This document shows, piece after piece, positions 26,135 to 34,171 of a stretch of 64,000 bases of DNA. Origin of the DNA: Flavobacterium soyae. Lineage in GTDB: Bacteria; Bacteroidota; Bacteroidia; Flavobacteriales; Flavobacteriaceae. The stretch spans positions 124,001-188,000 of the forward strand of contig NZ_JAJQXA010000011.1 in assembly GCF_021245985.1 (NCBI RefSeq), written 5' to 3'. Position 1 is the first letter of the stretch. Each line of letters begins with the position of its first letter. The position numbers and the translations under genes were made by a program. The notes under the pieces were generated by a model that was not told the DNA's origin, ran no database searches, and saw nothing but the letters and a program-made list of their open reading frames with translations.

Positions 26135-29100
26135 TTAAAAAGTAGCGTTTACACCTGTCATATAAATACGTGAAAGCGGGTATTTACCTACATCCATTCC
26201 AAAGTTTCTAAGACCAACTTCAGGATCCATTCCTGAATAATTTGTGATTGTAAACAAGTTTTGTCCAGAAATAAAGAATCTTAGTTTTGCTTTTCCGTTT
26301 AACCAATTTTCTTTAACTGTATATCCTATTGATACGTTTTTTAATCTTAAGAAAGAAGCATCTTCAATATAAAAATCTGAGATTCGGCCAAAGTTATTGT
26401 TGTTGTCTGTAGCAGAAAGAACCGGAATATTAGTATCTGTATTAGTTGGCGACCATGCATCTTTAGATTCAGCCAATAAATTGTAACCCGGGAAAGAAGC
26501 ATTTAAACCTGTATATTTAACGGCGTTGAAAACACTGTTTCCTACCGCTCCGTTAAAAAAGATATTCATATCGAATCCTTTGTATTTGAAATTGGCGTTT
26601 AAACTGTAAGTTGTTTTAGGAAACGGACTTCCAAGTACTACTCTGTCGCTGTTATTAATTACACCGTCTCCGTTTTCATCTTTAAATTTAATATCTCCGG
26701 CAACTGCATTTGGCTGATATGCCACTCCTTTCGAATTTACGTAGGCTTTTGCTTCCGCAGTGCTTTGAAATAATCCGTCTGTTGCATATCCGTAAAAAGC
26801 GCCAACCGGGCTTCCAACCTGATAAATGTTCGATAATGGTAAACTACGAACACGGCTTAAGTTTAAAGGCTCAAGTGAAGTTAAATCGTCTTTAATAGAA
26901 ACAATTTTATTTGTTAAAAATGCTGCATTTGCTGTTACATCAAATTTAAATTCCCCGCGTGTTTTTTGGTATGTTAAACTTGCTTCAATACCTCTGTTTT
27001 CAACATCTCCTGAATTTACAATTCTACCCTGTGGAGTTCCTGAAACCCCCGGAAGCTGATCACGAACCAACATATCTTTGTTTGTTTTTATATAAGCATC
27101 GACAGAACCTAATAAAAAATTGTTCAACATCGTAAAATCTAAACCAATGTTGGTCTGCTCTGAACTTTCCCATTTTAAATTTGGATTTGAAAGTTCTCTT
27201 TCAGAATAACCATAATTGATGACCGGAGCTGCTCCAATTAAAGCTGTTGTTTGTGTTAAAGGCACACTAAACTGATATGGTCCAAGATTTCCTAAGTTCC
27301 CTATTTGTCCCCAGCTTGCACGAAGTTTTAAATTGCTTACAATTGGGTTGATGCTTTTCATGAAACTTTCTTCAGAAATTAACCATCCTGCCGAAACTGA
27401 TGGATATACTTTCCAACGGTTTTGCTGCAAAAGTTTTGAAGTTCCGTCGCGGCGTACAATTCCTGATAATAAATATTTTTGATTAAAATCGTAGTTTAAC
27501 CTTCCAACATAAGAAGAAATAATTTCATCAGATAAACCTGCATCGGTCTGCTGAATTAATTTTGCATTCAGTAAATAACGCTGAGACGGATCTTCGTTAT
27601 CAAAACCAGTTCCTTCTACTGTATAATAATCTCTTTTGGTTTCCTGAAAGGTGTATCCTGCTAAAGCCTTGAAGTTGTGTTTTCCTAATGATTTTTCGTA
27701 AGATATAGTCTGCTCGCTTAATAAATCAGTAGTTGTCATTGACTTTTTGGTCAGTCTGTTAAAATCGAATATTTTTCCCGGTTCAGTAATTTTAACCGTA
27801 AAATCTGTTGCGTTATCTTGTATTCTGGTATAACCCCAGTTTGATTTCACTTTTAAACCTTCGATAATTTCCCATTCTGCATAAGGATTGATCAAAACCG
27901 TAGAAACCGGGTTTCTGTTATCTAATCTTTTTAAGTAAGCAACCGGATTAATAACGTCTCCATAAGAACCAATATATTTTTCAGGAACTCCTCCAAATTG
28001 TCCAGAACCATCTTCTCTGTAAACTGTTGCATTTGGCGGATAAAAAATTGCCCCTAAAATAGCTCCTGTATAGGCACTTGAGGTATTGGCAGACTGGCCA
28101 TCTGTTAAGGAATAGGATAAATTTTCTCCAACTGTAAAGTTAGGAGCCAGTTTAAAAGATGAATTAGCTCTTACTGTATAACGGTTTCCAAAAGTATTTA
28201 GCAAAATACCTTCGTTTCTTCTATAACTTCCGGAAAGAAAGAAATTTGATTTTTCTGTTTTACCATTTATCGAAATAGATAAATCCTGAATTTCTCCTGT
28301 ACGGAAAATTTCATCCATCCAGTTTGTTTTTGTTGTTCTTGCAGTTGGTTCAAAAGCTGTATCAAAAGCAGGAATTCTTGGTAAACCAGCATTATCTCTT
28401 GCTGTGTTCATGGCATCAGCATATTCTGCAGCGTTTAAAACCTCCAGTTTTTTAGCCACATTTTGAAAACCTCCCTGATAATTAACGTTTACATTAATTT
28501 TATCCGAAATTCCTTTTTTAGACGTAATTAAAATTACTCCTCCAGAAGCTCTCGCTCCGTAAATCGCCGCCGATGCCGCATCTTTTAAAACATTTATCGA
28601 AGCAATATCATTTGGGTTTATAGTATTTAATGAACCGCTGTAAATAATTCCGTCCAGAACAATTAACGGAGTTTCTGCGTTTAAAGATCCAATACCGCGA
28701 ATATTGATTGTTGGCGAAGCTGTTGGGTCTCCTCCGCCGTTGATAACGGTAACACCGGCCACAGTTCCCTGCAATAATTCACCCGCATTATTATATGTTC
28801 TGCTTGATGTTTCTTTCATAGAAACTGAACCAACAGATCCTAAAACTTCATTCTTTTTTACGCTTCCGTAACCCATCACCACAACTTCCTGAAGCTGTTT
28901 CATATCGGCTGCTAATTTTACAGTGATATTTTCTGATTTTGTTACTTTCACTTCTTGTGTTACATAACCAACGTATGAAAAAATAAGTACTGCCTCAGAC
29001 GCGTTGATTTCCATTTTAAAAGTCCCGTCAAAATCTGTTGCTGCTGCTGCATTAGAACCTTTATCTTTAATGCCTACTCCCGGCAGCGGCATATTATCGT

Positions 29101-29518
29101 CTCCGCCAAAAACAGTTCCCGATACAGTAATTTTGTTTTGATCTGCTGCTGCAACTTTTACACTTTTCTTGATTACAATATTGTTGCTTACAATTTCATA
29201 TCGAAGAGAAAAATTACTGCATATTTTATCTAATGCCTGCTCCAGTTTAACATTTGTAAGTTTTAAACTGATTTTCTGGTTCGTATTAACTTGATTTGAT
29301 TCGTACATGAAATGCACATTAGCCTGATTTTCAATTTTTTGAAAAACATTCTTCAAGCTTTCATTTTCTACTTTTAAGGTCACTTTTTTATCAAAATCAA
29401 TATTTCCGGCATTTATTAATCCGCTAAAAAACAAAGCAATAAACAGGATTACTTTTGCCCACACAGCTTTTTTAATGCTTTGAAACTTTACGACGTACCG
29501 CTTTTGTTTTTCATTCAT
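26135..29518 (-). CDS. SusC/RagA TonB-linked outer-membrane transporter
   Basis: This 1127-aa transporter has an export signal (to about 38), an STN domain (about 45-118: VENESLKNVFQKIENQANVHF), a carboxypeptidase-like domain (about 130-215: LPGVGIKDKGSNAAAATDFDG), the TonB plug (about 225-335: TPLIVLDGIIYSG, NVLKDAASAAIYGARASGGV) and a barrel with the SusC-type end. The STN domain fits regulation by the FecR/ECF pair upstream (29639-31236). Together with SusD it imports a substrate too large for porins. Confidence 0.95.
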   Translation of the reverse strand: MNEKQKRYVVKFQSIKKAVWAKVILFIALFFSGLINAGNIDFDKKVTLKVENESLKNVFQKIENQANVHFMYESNQVNTNQKISLKLTNVKLEQALDKICSNFSLRYEIVSNNIVIKKSVKVAAADQNKITVSGTVFGGDDNMPLPGVGIKDKGSNAAAATDFDGTFKMEINASEAVLIFSYVGYVTQEVKVTKSENITVKLAADMKQLQEVVVMGYGSVKKNEVLGSVGSVSMKETSSRTYNNAGELLQGTVAGVTVINGGGDPTASPTINIRGIGSLNAETPLIVLDGIIYSGSLNTINPNDIASINVLKDAASAAIYGARASGGVILITSKKGISDKINVNVNYQGGFQNVAKKLEVLNAAEYADAMNTARDNAGLPRIPAFDTAFEPTARTTKTNWMDEIFRTGEIQDLSISINGKTEKSNFFLSGSYRRNEGILLNTFGNRYTVRANSSFKLAPNFTVGENLSYSLTDGQSANTSSAYTGAILGAIFYPPNATVYREDGSGQFGGVPEKYIGSYGDVINPVAYLKRLDNRNPVSTVLINPYAEWEIIEGLKVKSNWGYTRIQDNATDFTVKITEPGKIFDFNRLTKKSMTTTDLLSEQTISYEKSLGKHNFKALAGYTFQETKRDYYTVEGTGFDNEDPSQRYLLNAKLIQQTDAGLSDEIISSYVGRLNYDFNQKYLLSGIVRRDGTSKLLQQNRWKVYPSVSAGWLISEESFMKSINPIVSNLKLRASWGQIGNLGNLGPYQFSVPLTQTTALIGAAPVINYGYSERELSNPNLKWESSEQTNIGLDFTMLNNFLLGSVDAYIKTNKDMLVRDQLPGVSGTPQGRIVNSGDVENRGIEASLTYQKTRGEFKFDVTANAAFLTNKIVSIKDDLTSLEPLNLSRVRSLPLSNIYQVGSPVGAFYGYATDGLFQSTAEAKAYVNSKGVAYQPNAVAGDIKFKDENGDGVINNSDRVVLGSPFPKTTYSLNANFKYKGFDMNIFFNGAVGNSVFNAVKYTGLNASFPGYNLLAESKDAWSPTNTDTNIPVLSATDNNNNFGRISDFYIEDASFLRLKNVSIGYTVKENWLNGKAKLRFFISGQNLFTITNYSGMDPEVGLRNFGMDVGKYPLSRIYMTGVNATF

Positions 29519-29638
29519 AGTTTTTGGATTTTAGATTTGGTTTTAATTTTAGATTTTAGAATTCAGATTTTAGATTCTTATTTTGGCTTTTAATTTTTAA
29601 CTCATAATTCATAATTAACAATTCACAATTAATAATTG

Positions 29639-30562
29639 CTATTGTATTTTATAAACCCCGCCTTCAACTTTATACTCGGCGTTTACAATATTGCATACAA
29701 GAGCCACAACCTGATCTACAGGGAGCTCCTTGAAATAGGCGTTTATTTTAAGTGCGTTTAGATTTTTGTTTTTAATTTCGATGGCAACATTGTAGTTTCT
29801 GTTTATGGTTGCGATAACCTCCGGCATTGGCGTATCTTCAAAAACAATTATATTTTTGCGCCATAACGAAATGGTATTTACAGGAACATCTTTAAAAGCC
29901 TGCAGTTTGTTGTTTTTTGATTTAAAAACCACTTTCTGACCCGGAGTTACGTATACATTTTCTTCTGTAACGGTCGATTTTACGTTTACTCTTCCGGTCA
30001 TAACAGAAACTTCCTGTGTTCTTTGGTCTGGATATGCCTGAACATTAAAACTCGTTCCCAATACTTTGGTGTCCATTTTATCGGTATGGATTATAAACGG
30101 ATGTTTTTTATCTTTAGCCACATCAAAAAAAGCTTCGCCGGTAAGGTAAACTTCACGCGTATCTCCTTTAAATTCTTTTGGATATTTTAAACGGCTTCCG
30201 GCATTCAGCCAAATTTGTGTTCCGTCGCTTAATATTAGTTTAGCATGTTCACCTAACTTTGCCGCATATTCTTTAGTTTCAACAGCGTTTATTGATTTTT
30301 GGTAAACAAAAAAAGAAAGCCCAAATAAAATCAGTAATGAAGCCGCAGCTGCCCAGTATTTAGTTTGAAGAAAAATAACCGTGTTTGATTTCTTTATTTG
30401 TCTTAATTCCTTTTTTAGTTTTGAACGATCTGATTTTATGGTCTCCATATTCTCAAAAACTTCATTGGTACTATCGTACCATTTATTCCACATTTCTTGT
30501 CCTTTTGGAGAATACTTCCCTCCTAAAAAATGTTTTATTTCTTGTTTTAATTTATCAGGCAT
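29639..30562 (-). CDS. FecR-family anti-sigma factor
   Basis: This 307-aa protein has an N-terminal cytoplasmic segment, a membrane helix (about 68-88, YWAAAASLLILFGLSFFVY) and the FecR domain (LILSDGTQIWLNAGSRLKYP, GEAFFDVAKDKKHPF, LGTSFNVQAYPD). The DUF4974-like end (FEDTPMPEVIATINRNY) matches an STN-like fold. It is placed between its ECF sigma gene and SusC, so it should relay substrate binding by SusC to the sigma factor. Confidence 0.93.
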   Translation of the reverse strand: MPDKLKQEIKHFLGGKYSPKGQEMWNKWYDSTNEVFENMETIKSDRSKLKKELRQIKKSNTVIFLQTKYWAAAASLLILFGLSFFVYQKSINAVETKEYAAKLGEHAKLILSDGTQIWLNAGSRLKYPKEFKGDTREVYLTGEAFFDVAKDKKHPFIIHTDKMDTKVLGTSFNVQAYPDQRTQEVSVMTGRVNVKSTVTEENVYVTPGQKVVFKSKNNKLQAFKDVPVNTISLWRKNIIVFEDTPMPEVIATINRNYNVAIEIKNKNLNALKINAYFKELPVDQVVALVCNIVNAEYKVEGGVYKIQ

Positions 30563-30589
30563 TATAATTTCTTTATGTCTTTAATAGTA

Positions 30590-30632
30590 TGTCTTGGGAA
30601 TTGAAAATTCAGGTAGGTTGAAAAGGTTACGC
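30590..30632 (-). promoter_or_regulatory. Candidate ECF-sigma promoter upstream of fecR
   Basis: On the minus strand GCGTAACCTTTTCAACCTACCT is part of a longer block (shortened: GTAACC-N10-TACC) followed by TGAATTTTCAATTCCCAAGACATA in pieces. The same order occurs at 31349-31392, before the sigma gene. GTAAC would be the -35 and the TACC region the -10. Confidence 0.55.
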
Positions 30633-30678
30633 TTTTGTTAAGAAAAAAAGTTAGCTTATCACTTCAGAAATTTTAAAA

Positions 30679-31236
30679 TCAATTAAACTCTCCTAAATAA
30701 GTCCGCATAAATTTTAAGGCGTACGTGATATGATATTTTACCGTATCGATTGAAACGTTAAGTTCATCAGCAATTTCCTTATTAGAATAATGTTTGATCC
30801 GGCTGAGAATAAAAACCTCTTTTGATTTTTTAGGAAGTAACGAGGCTGCTTTATCAACCGCTATTTGTAATTCATCATAAAAAATAGAATCTTCGGTTGC
30901 ATTATGGCTGTTATAAGAAACGGTATTTCGGTCTAAAACTTCCTGAATATATTGATCTGTTACCGTGTGCGATTTGATATAATCTAAGGTTGTATAGCGA
31001 ACTGAAGTGTAGATGTATGCTGCAAAACTTTTTTGAATTACAATTGTTTTACGTCGTTCCCAGATGGTGGTAAAAACTTCCTGAACAATTTCTTCAGAAA
31101 TTGGAATTGATTTCATCCTCATGTAAACAAAACGCACCAGTGAATCACGGTATCTAAAATACAGTTCGTCAAAAGCTTTATCTTTTCCTTGTTTTAATAA
31201 TTCAACAAGTTCTTCATCAGAATAACCTTTATACAT
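30679..31236 (-). CDS. ECF RNA polymerase sigma factor
   Basis: This 185-aa protein has sigma region 2 (about 8-75: ELVELLKQGKDKAFDELYF, EEIVQEVFTTIWERRK) and region 4 (about 120-180: LLPKKSKEVFILSRIKHYS, NKEIADELNVSIDTVKYHI). It is of the Bacteroidetes FecR-linked type (RNA polymerase sigma-70 factor, TIGR02985-like). It heads the SusCD-phosphatase locus. The similar element before both it and fecR suggests autoregulation. Confidence 0.93.
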   Translation of the reverse strand: MYKGYSDEELVELLKQGKDKAFDELYFRYRDSLVRFVYMRMKSIPISEEIVQEVFTTIWERRKTIVIQKSFAAYIYTSVRYTTLDYIKSHTVTDQYIQEVLDRNTVSYNSHNATEDSIFYDELQIAVDKAASLLPKKSKEVFILSRIKHYSNKEIADELNVSIDTVKYHITYALKFMRTYLGEFN

Positions 31237-31348
31237 AATACTTCACTTTATTATTGTTGGCCAGGAAAATAATGTCTGCGAAAACATTTATTTTGTGAAG
31301 TATTCTTACTTTAAAAAATGACATATACTACAATAGTTTGTTTAATAA

Positions 31349-31392
31349 TATGTCTTCAAAATTAAAAATGAGGGTAGGTCGGTTAGGTTACG
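31349..31392 (-). promoter_or_regulatory. Candidate ECF-sigma promoter upstream of sigma gene
   Basis: On the minus strand CGTAACCTAACCGACCTACC leads into CTCATTTTTAATTTTGAAG and then ACATA. It matches 30590-30632 at most positions, including the downstream AAGACATAnTATTAAA. The remaining gap (31393-31709) shows no gene or clear structure. Confidence 0.55.
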
Positions 31393-31709
31393 TTTACATT
31401 AATAAAACAGCAGGATTATGAAACATTGTATTAACATTTCGTATTGTTTGTTACCAATAGAATAAAAGAAACCGGAAAGAAGAAAATTAATAGCTGTCCT
31501 GCTAAAGAAATGGAAATTAGTTCGCCTTATAATTCAGGGGTTTCTTTTTCAAAAAAAGTTAATACGTTGAAAATGTGAATTATATAACTTTTAAATTTTA
31601 AACTATAAAATTATTATGATTAACAGCCTTATATTTACCATCCCGCATTAAGTTTTGTAATATATGATAAAAATTTAAGCGGAATTATTAACCTCTAAAT
31701 ACTGATATC

Positions 31710-31973
31710 ATGGATTTTGAAGTAAAAGAAAATGACCGTCGATATGATCCGGATTTTCAAAATGAAGAAACTACATTTAGAAACCAAGAATCTTTTTGTT
31801 TATATGATTCCATAACAATATGCAGTGATCAGGAAATCAGCCAATATTTTAGAGGTCAAAGCAATAATGTTTCCTGGGACGATGAAGATGATGATGACAG
31901 CCTTTATGATGAAGATGACAATTATTACGAAGATGAAGAAGAAAACCTGGAGAGCTATGACCGGCCATTATAA
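31710..31973 (+). CDS. Highly acidic small hypothetical protein
   Basis: This 87-aa protein begins MDFEVKENDRRYDPDFQNEE. Its C-terminal third is almost all Asp/Glu/Tyr (DDEDDDDSLYDEDDNYYEDE). It has two Cys (SFCLYDSITICS) and no signal peptide. Acidic tails of this kind occur in DNA mimics, chaperone-like proteins and metal-binding proteins; none can be chosen. A good terminator directly follows, supporting a real transcript. Confidence 0.6.
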   Translation: MDFEVKENDRRYDPDFQNEETTFRNQESFCLYDSITICSDQEISQYFRGQSNNVSWDDEDDDDSLYDEDDNYYEDEEENLESYDRPL

Positions 31974-31999
31974 GCTCCCTGCTAATAAATAATCATATA

Positions 32000-32027
32000 A
32001 GCTATCTGAAATCAGATAGCTTTTTTT
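32000..32027 (+). terminator. Rho-independent terminator
   Basis: AGCTATCTGA-AA-TCAGATAGCT with a following run of seven T ends the acidic-protein gene. Confidence 0.85.
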
Positions 32028-32046
32028 GTGGCGCAAAATAATTTCT

Positions 32047-32295
32047 TTATTTGAAAACAGTAACAGCGTCGGCAAGATTTTGGCTGGAAATAAAATCAGC
32101 AATAAAATCTTTTACTTCATTTCTGCTTTCTGCAGAAGTTGCAAAAGAATTGATATGATAATTTTCGTCCTGATCTAATATATGTATTATTTCAGTGTAG
32201 CCTTTGGAGATTAAACTGCCTTTTAACTTAATTACATTAAACTGCTCACGTCCGTCTAATTCTTTGCGTACTTTTAGTTTTATAGCTCGTTCCAT
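32047..32295 (-). CDS. Small hypothetical protein
   Basis: This 82-aa protein begins MERAIKLKVRKELDGREQF and seems to be an alpha/beta fold (VIKLKGSLISKGYTEIIHIL, then EVKDFIADFISSQNLADAV). It has no signal peptide. I recognise no family. It stands alone between a plus-strand terminator and an inverted repeat. The frame is protein-like. Confidence 0.6.
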   Translation of the reverse strand: MERAIKLKVRKELDGREQFNVIKLKGSLISKGYTEIIHILDQDENYHINSFATSAESRNEVKDFIADFISSQNLADAVTVFK

Positions 32296-32440
32296 ATATT
32301 AATATTTAAATTAATCCCTTAACTATTTCTTTATCAAATATAAACATTAGCATATTTAAGTATATAGAAACCAAAGCACTAGTTATTAACTGTTTATTAG
32401 CATATTATCAACAATTAAGAATTATACTATTAAAAAAATA

Positions 32441-32560
32441 ATAGATACAAAGAGACAGAGATGCAAAGTTTTTTTTTAAAAACTTTGACAAAGAAAAATC
32501 CCAAATTAGATACTAATTTGAAACCTTTGTCACTTTGTATCTCTGTCACTTTGTACCTTA
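32441..32560. repeat. Imperfect inverted repeat between genes
   Basis: ATACAAAGAGACAGAGATG and GCAAAG on the left are mirrored by CTTTGTATCTCTGTCAC and CTTTGTAC on the right, with an inner AAACTTTG repeat. It resembles the long-arm intergenic repeat at 55163-55256 in style, not in sequence. Confidence 0.6.
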
Positions 32561-32568
32561 AAAAAAAC

Positions 32569-32931
32569 CTACGAATACTCTCCATCCTTAACCTTAAAAG
32601 CCCAGGCAGCCATTGCCTCAATAACAGGCAGTAAACCTTCTCCGGCACTGCTAAGTCTGTAAGTTACAAAAGGAGGTACAACTGGTTTTGCTTCTCTAAT
32701 CACAAGACCATCTGCTTCTAATTGTTTTAAATGCTGAATAAGCACTTTTTCGGTAACAGCAGGAATTGCTCTTTTTAATTCGCTGTAGCGTTTATTGCCT
32801 TCTGATAAATGCCAAAGAATTATGGGTTTCCAATAACCACCTATTTTTTCCATTACAAAAGTTACAGGGCATTTTTCCAGTGCGTACTGCTTATTTTCCT
32901 GAATTGTCGATGATACTTTAATTGCTGTCAT
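32569..32931 (-). CDS. HxlR-family winged-helix regulator
   Basis: This 120-aa protein shows the HxlR pattern: CPVTFVMEKIGGYWKPIILW (about 21-40) with the first Cys, then RYSELKRAIPAVTEKVLIQH in the recognition helix area and wing VPPFVTYRLSSAGEGL. These regulators often respond to thiol or aldehyde stress and control neighbouring NAD(P)-dependent enzymes. It is divergent from the NmrA-like gene with an 80-base shared promoter region holding a GTACTT/AAGTAC dyad. Confidence 0.9.
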   Translation of the reverse strand: MTAIKVSSTIQENKQYALEKCPVTFVMEKIGGYWKPIILWHLSEGNKRYSELKRAIPAVTEKVLIQHLKQLEADGLVIREAKPVVPPFVTYRLSSAGEGLLPVIEAMAAWAFKVKDGEYS

Positions 32932-32950
32932 GATACATACTATAGGGTAA

Positions 32951-32972
32951 GTACTTGTATAAAAGTAAGTAC
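32951..32972. promoter_or_regulatory. Probable HxlR operator
   Basis: GTACTT-N10-AAGTAC is an inverted repeat in the short gap between divergent hxlR-like and NmrA-like genes. A direct repeat of GTAAGTAC overlaps it. Size and location fit a winged-helix dimer site. Confidence 0.55.
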
Positions 32973-33011
32973 AAAGATACCTTTGTGACAGTAATAAAAA
33001 AATTATTTAAC

Positions 33012-33887
33012 ATGAAAATTATAGTATCAGGTTCTTTAGGGAACATAGGAAAACCATTAACCGCAAAACTTGTTGATGCCGGTCACGACGTAACCGTAAT
33101 AAGCAGTAATCCAGACAGAAAAACAGATATAGAAAATCTGGGTGCAAAAGCTGCTATAGGTTCTGTAAGCGATGCCGCTTTTTTACTGGAAACATTAAAG
33201 GGTTCAGATGCGCTTTTTGCAATGACACCGCCAAATTTAGGAGGAGCAAATGTAATCGCAAATACAACTGCAGCCGGTAAATCGTTTGCAAAAGCAATTG
33301 AAGAAGCTAAGGTAAAAAGAGTTGTAATGCTAAGCAGTATTGGTGCTGATTTACCATCTGGAACCGGGCCAATTACAGGGCTTCATAACATTGAAAAATT
33401 GTATAATGAACTAAATACTTCTGTCACTTTTTTACGAGCAGGTTTCTTCTTTACTAATTTTTATAATGATGTTCCGCTAGTTAAAGGGGCCGGAATTATC
33501 GGATCTAATTATCCATCAGATATAAAAATCCCGTATGTGCATCCTGAGGATATTGCACAGGCTGCAGCCGAAGAATTACAGCATACTCCGGCTGGAAAAA
33601 ATATCCGATATATTATTAGTGATGTTCGTACTCCGGGTGAAGCTGCAAAAGTTTTGGGAACTGCAATTGCAAAACCAGAACTGCCTTGGATAGAATTTAC
33701 AGATGAGCAGGCCCTTGAAGGAATGGCACAGGCCGGAATACCAGAAGAAATTGCCAAATTATATGCCGAAATGGGAACCGGCTTAAGAAACGGAAAAATC
33801 ATCGAACATTTTACAGCAAGCAAAGCAGCTGTTGATGGAAAAATAAAATTGGAAAATTTTGCCCGGCAGTTTGCAGCAAAATTCTAA
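33012..33887 (+). CDS. NmrA-like NAD(P)-binding protein
   Basis: I choose the ATG at 33012, since the protein then opens with the Rossmann motif MKIIVSGSLGNIGKPLTAKL (GxxGxxG at 7-13). A start at 32955 would lie in the operator. The 291-aa protein is an atypical short-chain dehydrogenase of the NmrA/quinone oxidoreductase 2 type (VISSNPDRKTDIENLGAK, VKRVVMLSSIGADLPSG, FLRAGFFFTNF). It lacks the Tyr-x3-Lys of classical SDRs in clear form. It is probably repressed by the divergent HxlR. Confidence 0.88.
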   Translation: MKIIVSGSLGNIGKPLTAKLVDAGHDVTVISSNPDRKTDIENLGAKAAIGSVSDAAFLLETLKGSDALFAMTPPNLGGANVIANTTAAGKSFAKAIEEAKVKRVVMLSSIGADLPSGTGPITGLHNIEKLYNELNTSVTFLRAGFFFTNFYNDVPLVKGAGIIGSNYPSDIKIPYVHPEDIAQAAAEELQHTPAGKNIRYIISDVRTPGEAAKVLGTAIAKPELPWIEFTDEQALEGMAQAGIPEEIAKLYAEMGTGLRNGKIIEHFTASKAAVDGKIKLENFARQFAAKF

Positions 33888-33910
33888 TTACAAGTAAAAG
33901 CAAAAAAAAA

Positions 33911-33945
33911 GAGGCTGTCTCAAAAGTCGAGACAGCCTCTTTTTT
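33911..33945. terminator. Bidirectional terminator hairpin
   Basis: GAGGCTGTCTC-aaaagtc-GAGACAGCCTC is a perfect 11-bp stem with A- and T-tracts. It ends the NmrA-like gene. A third, single-arm version lies at 34005-34025. Confidence 0.85.
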
Positions 33946-34171
33946 ATTCGGATACCTATCGGAGAAATTTTCCATTTACGCGATTCTCAACAGCTTGATT
34001 TTACTTTTGAGCCAGCCTCTTTTTTGCTTTTAGGAAATCCTAAATAAATCAATTCTAAAAATCACAAATTTTTCAAATACTTCCCTTCCCGTAATTTTTC
34101 TTTAGAAAAAATAGTGTTATTTTTACACTTATTGTCGTTTTTAAAACTTTATACTTTACTAACCAACCAAA

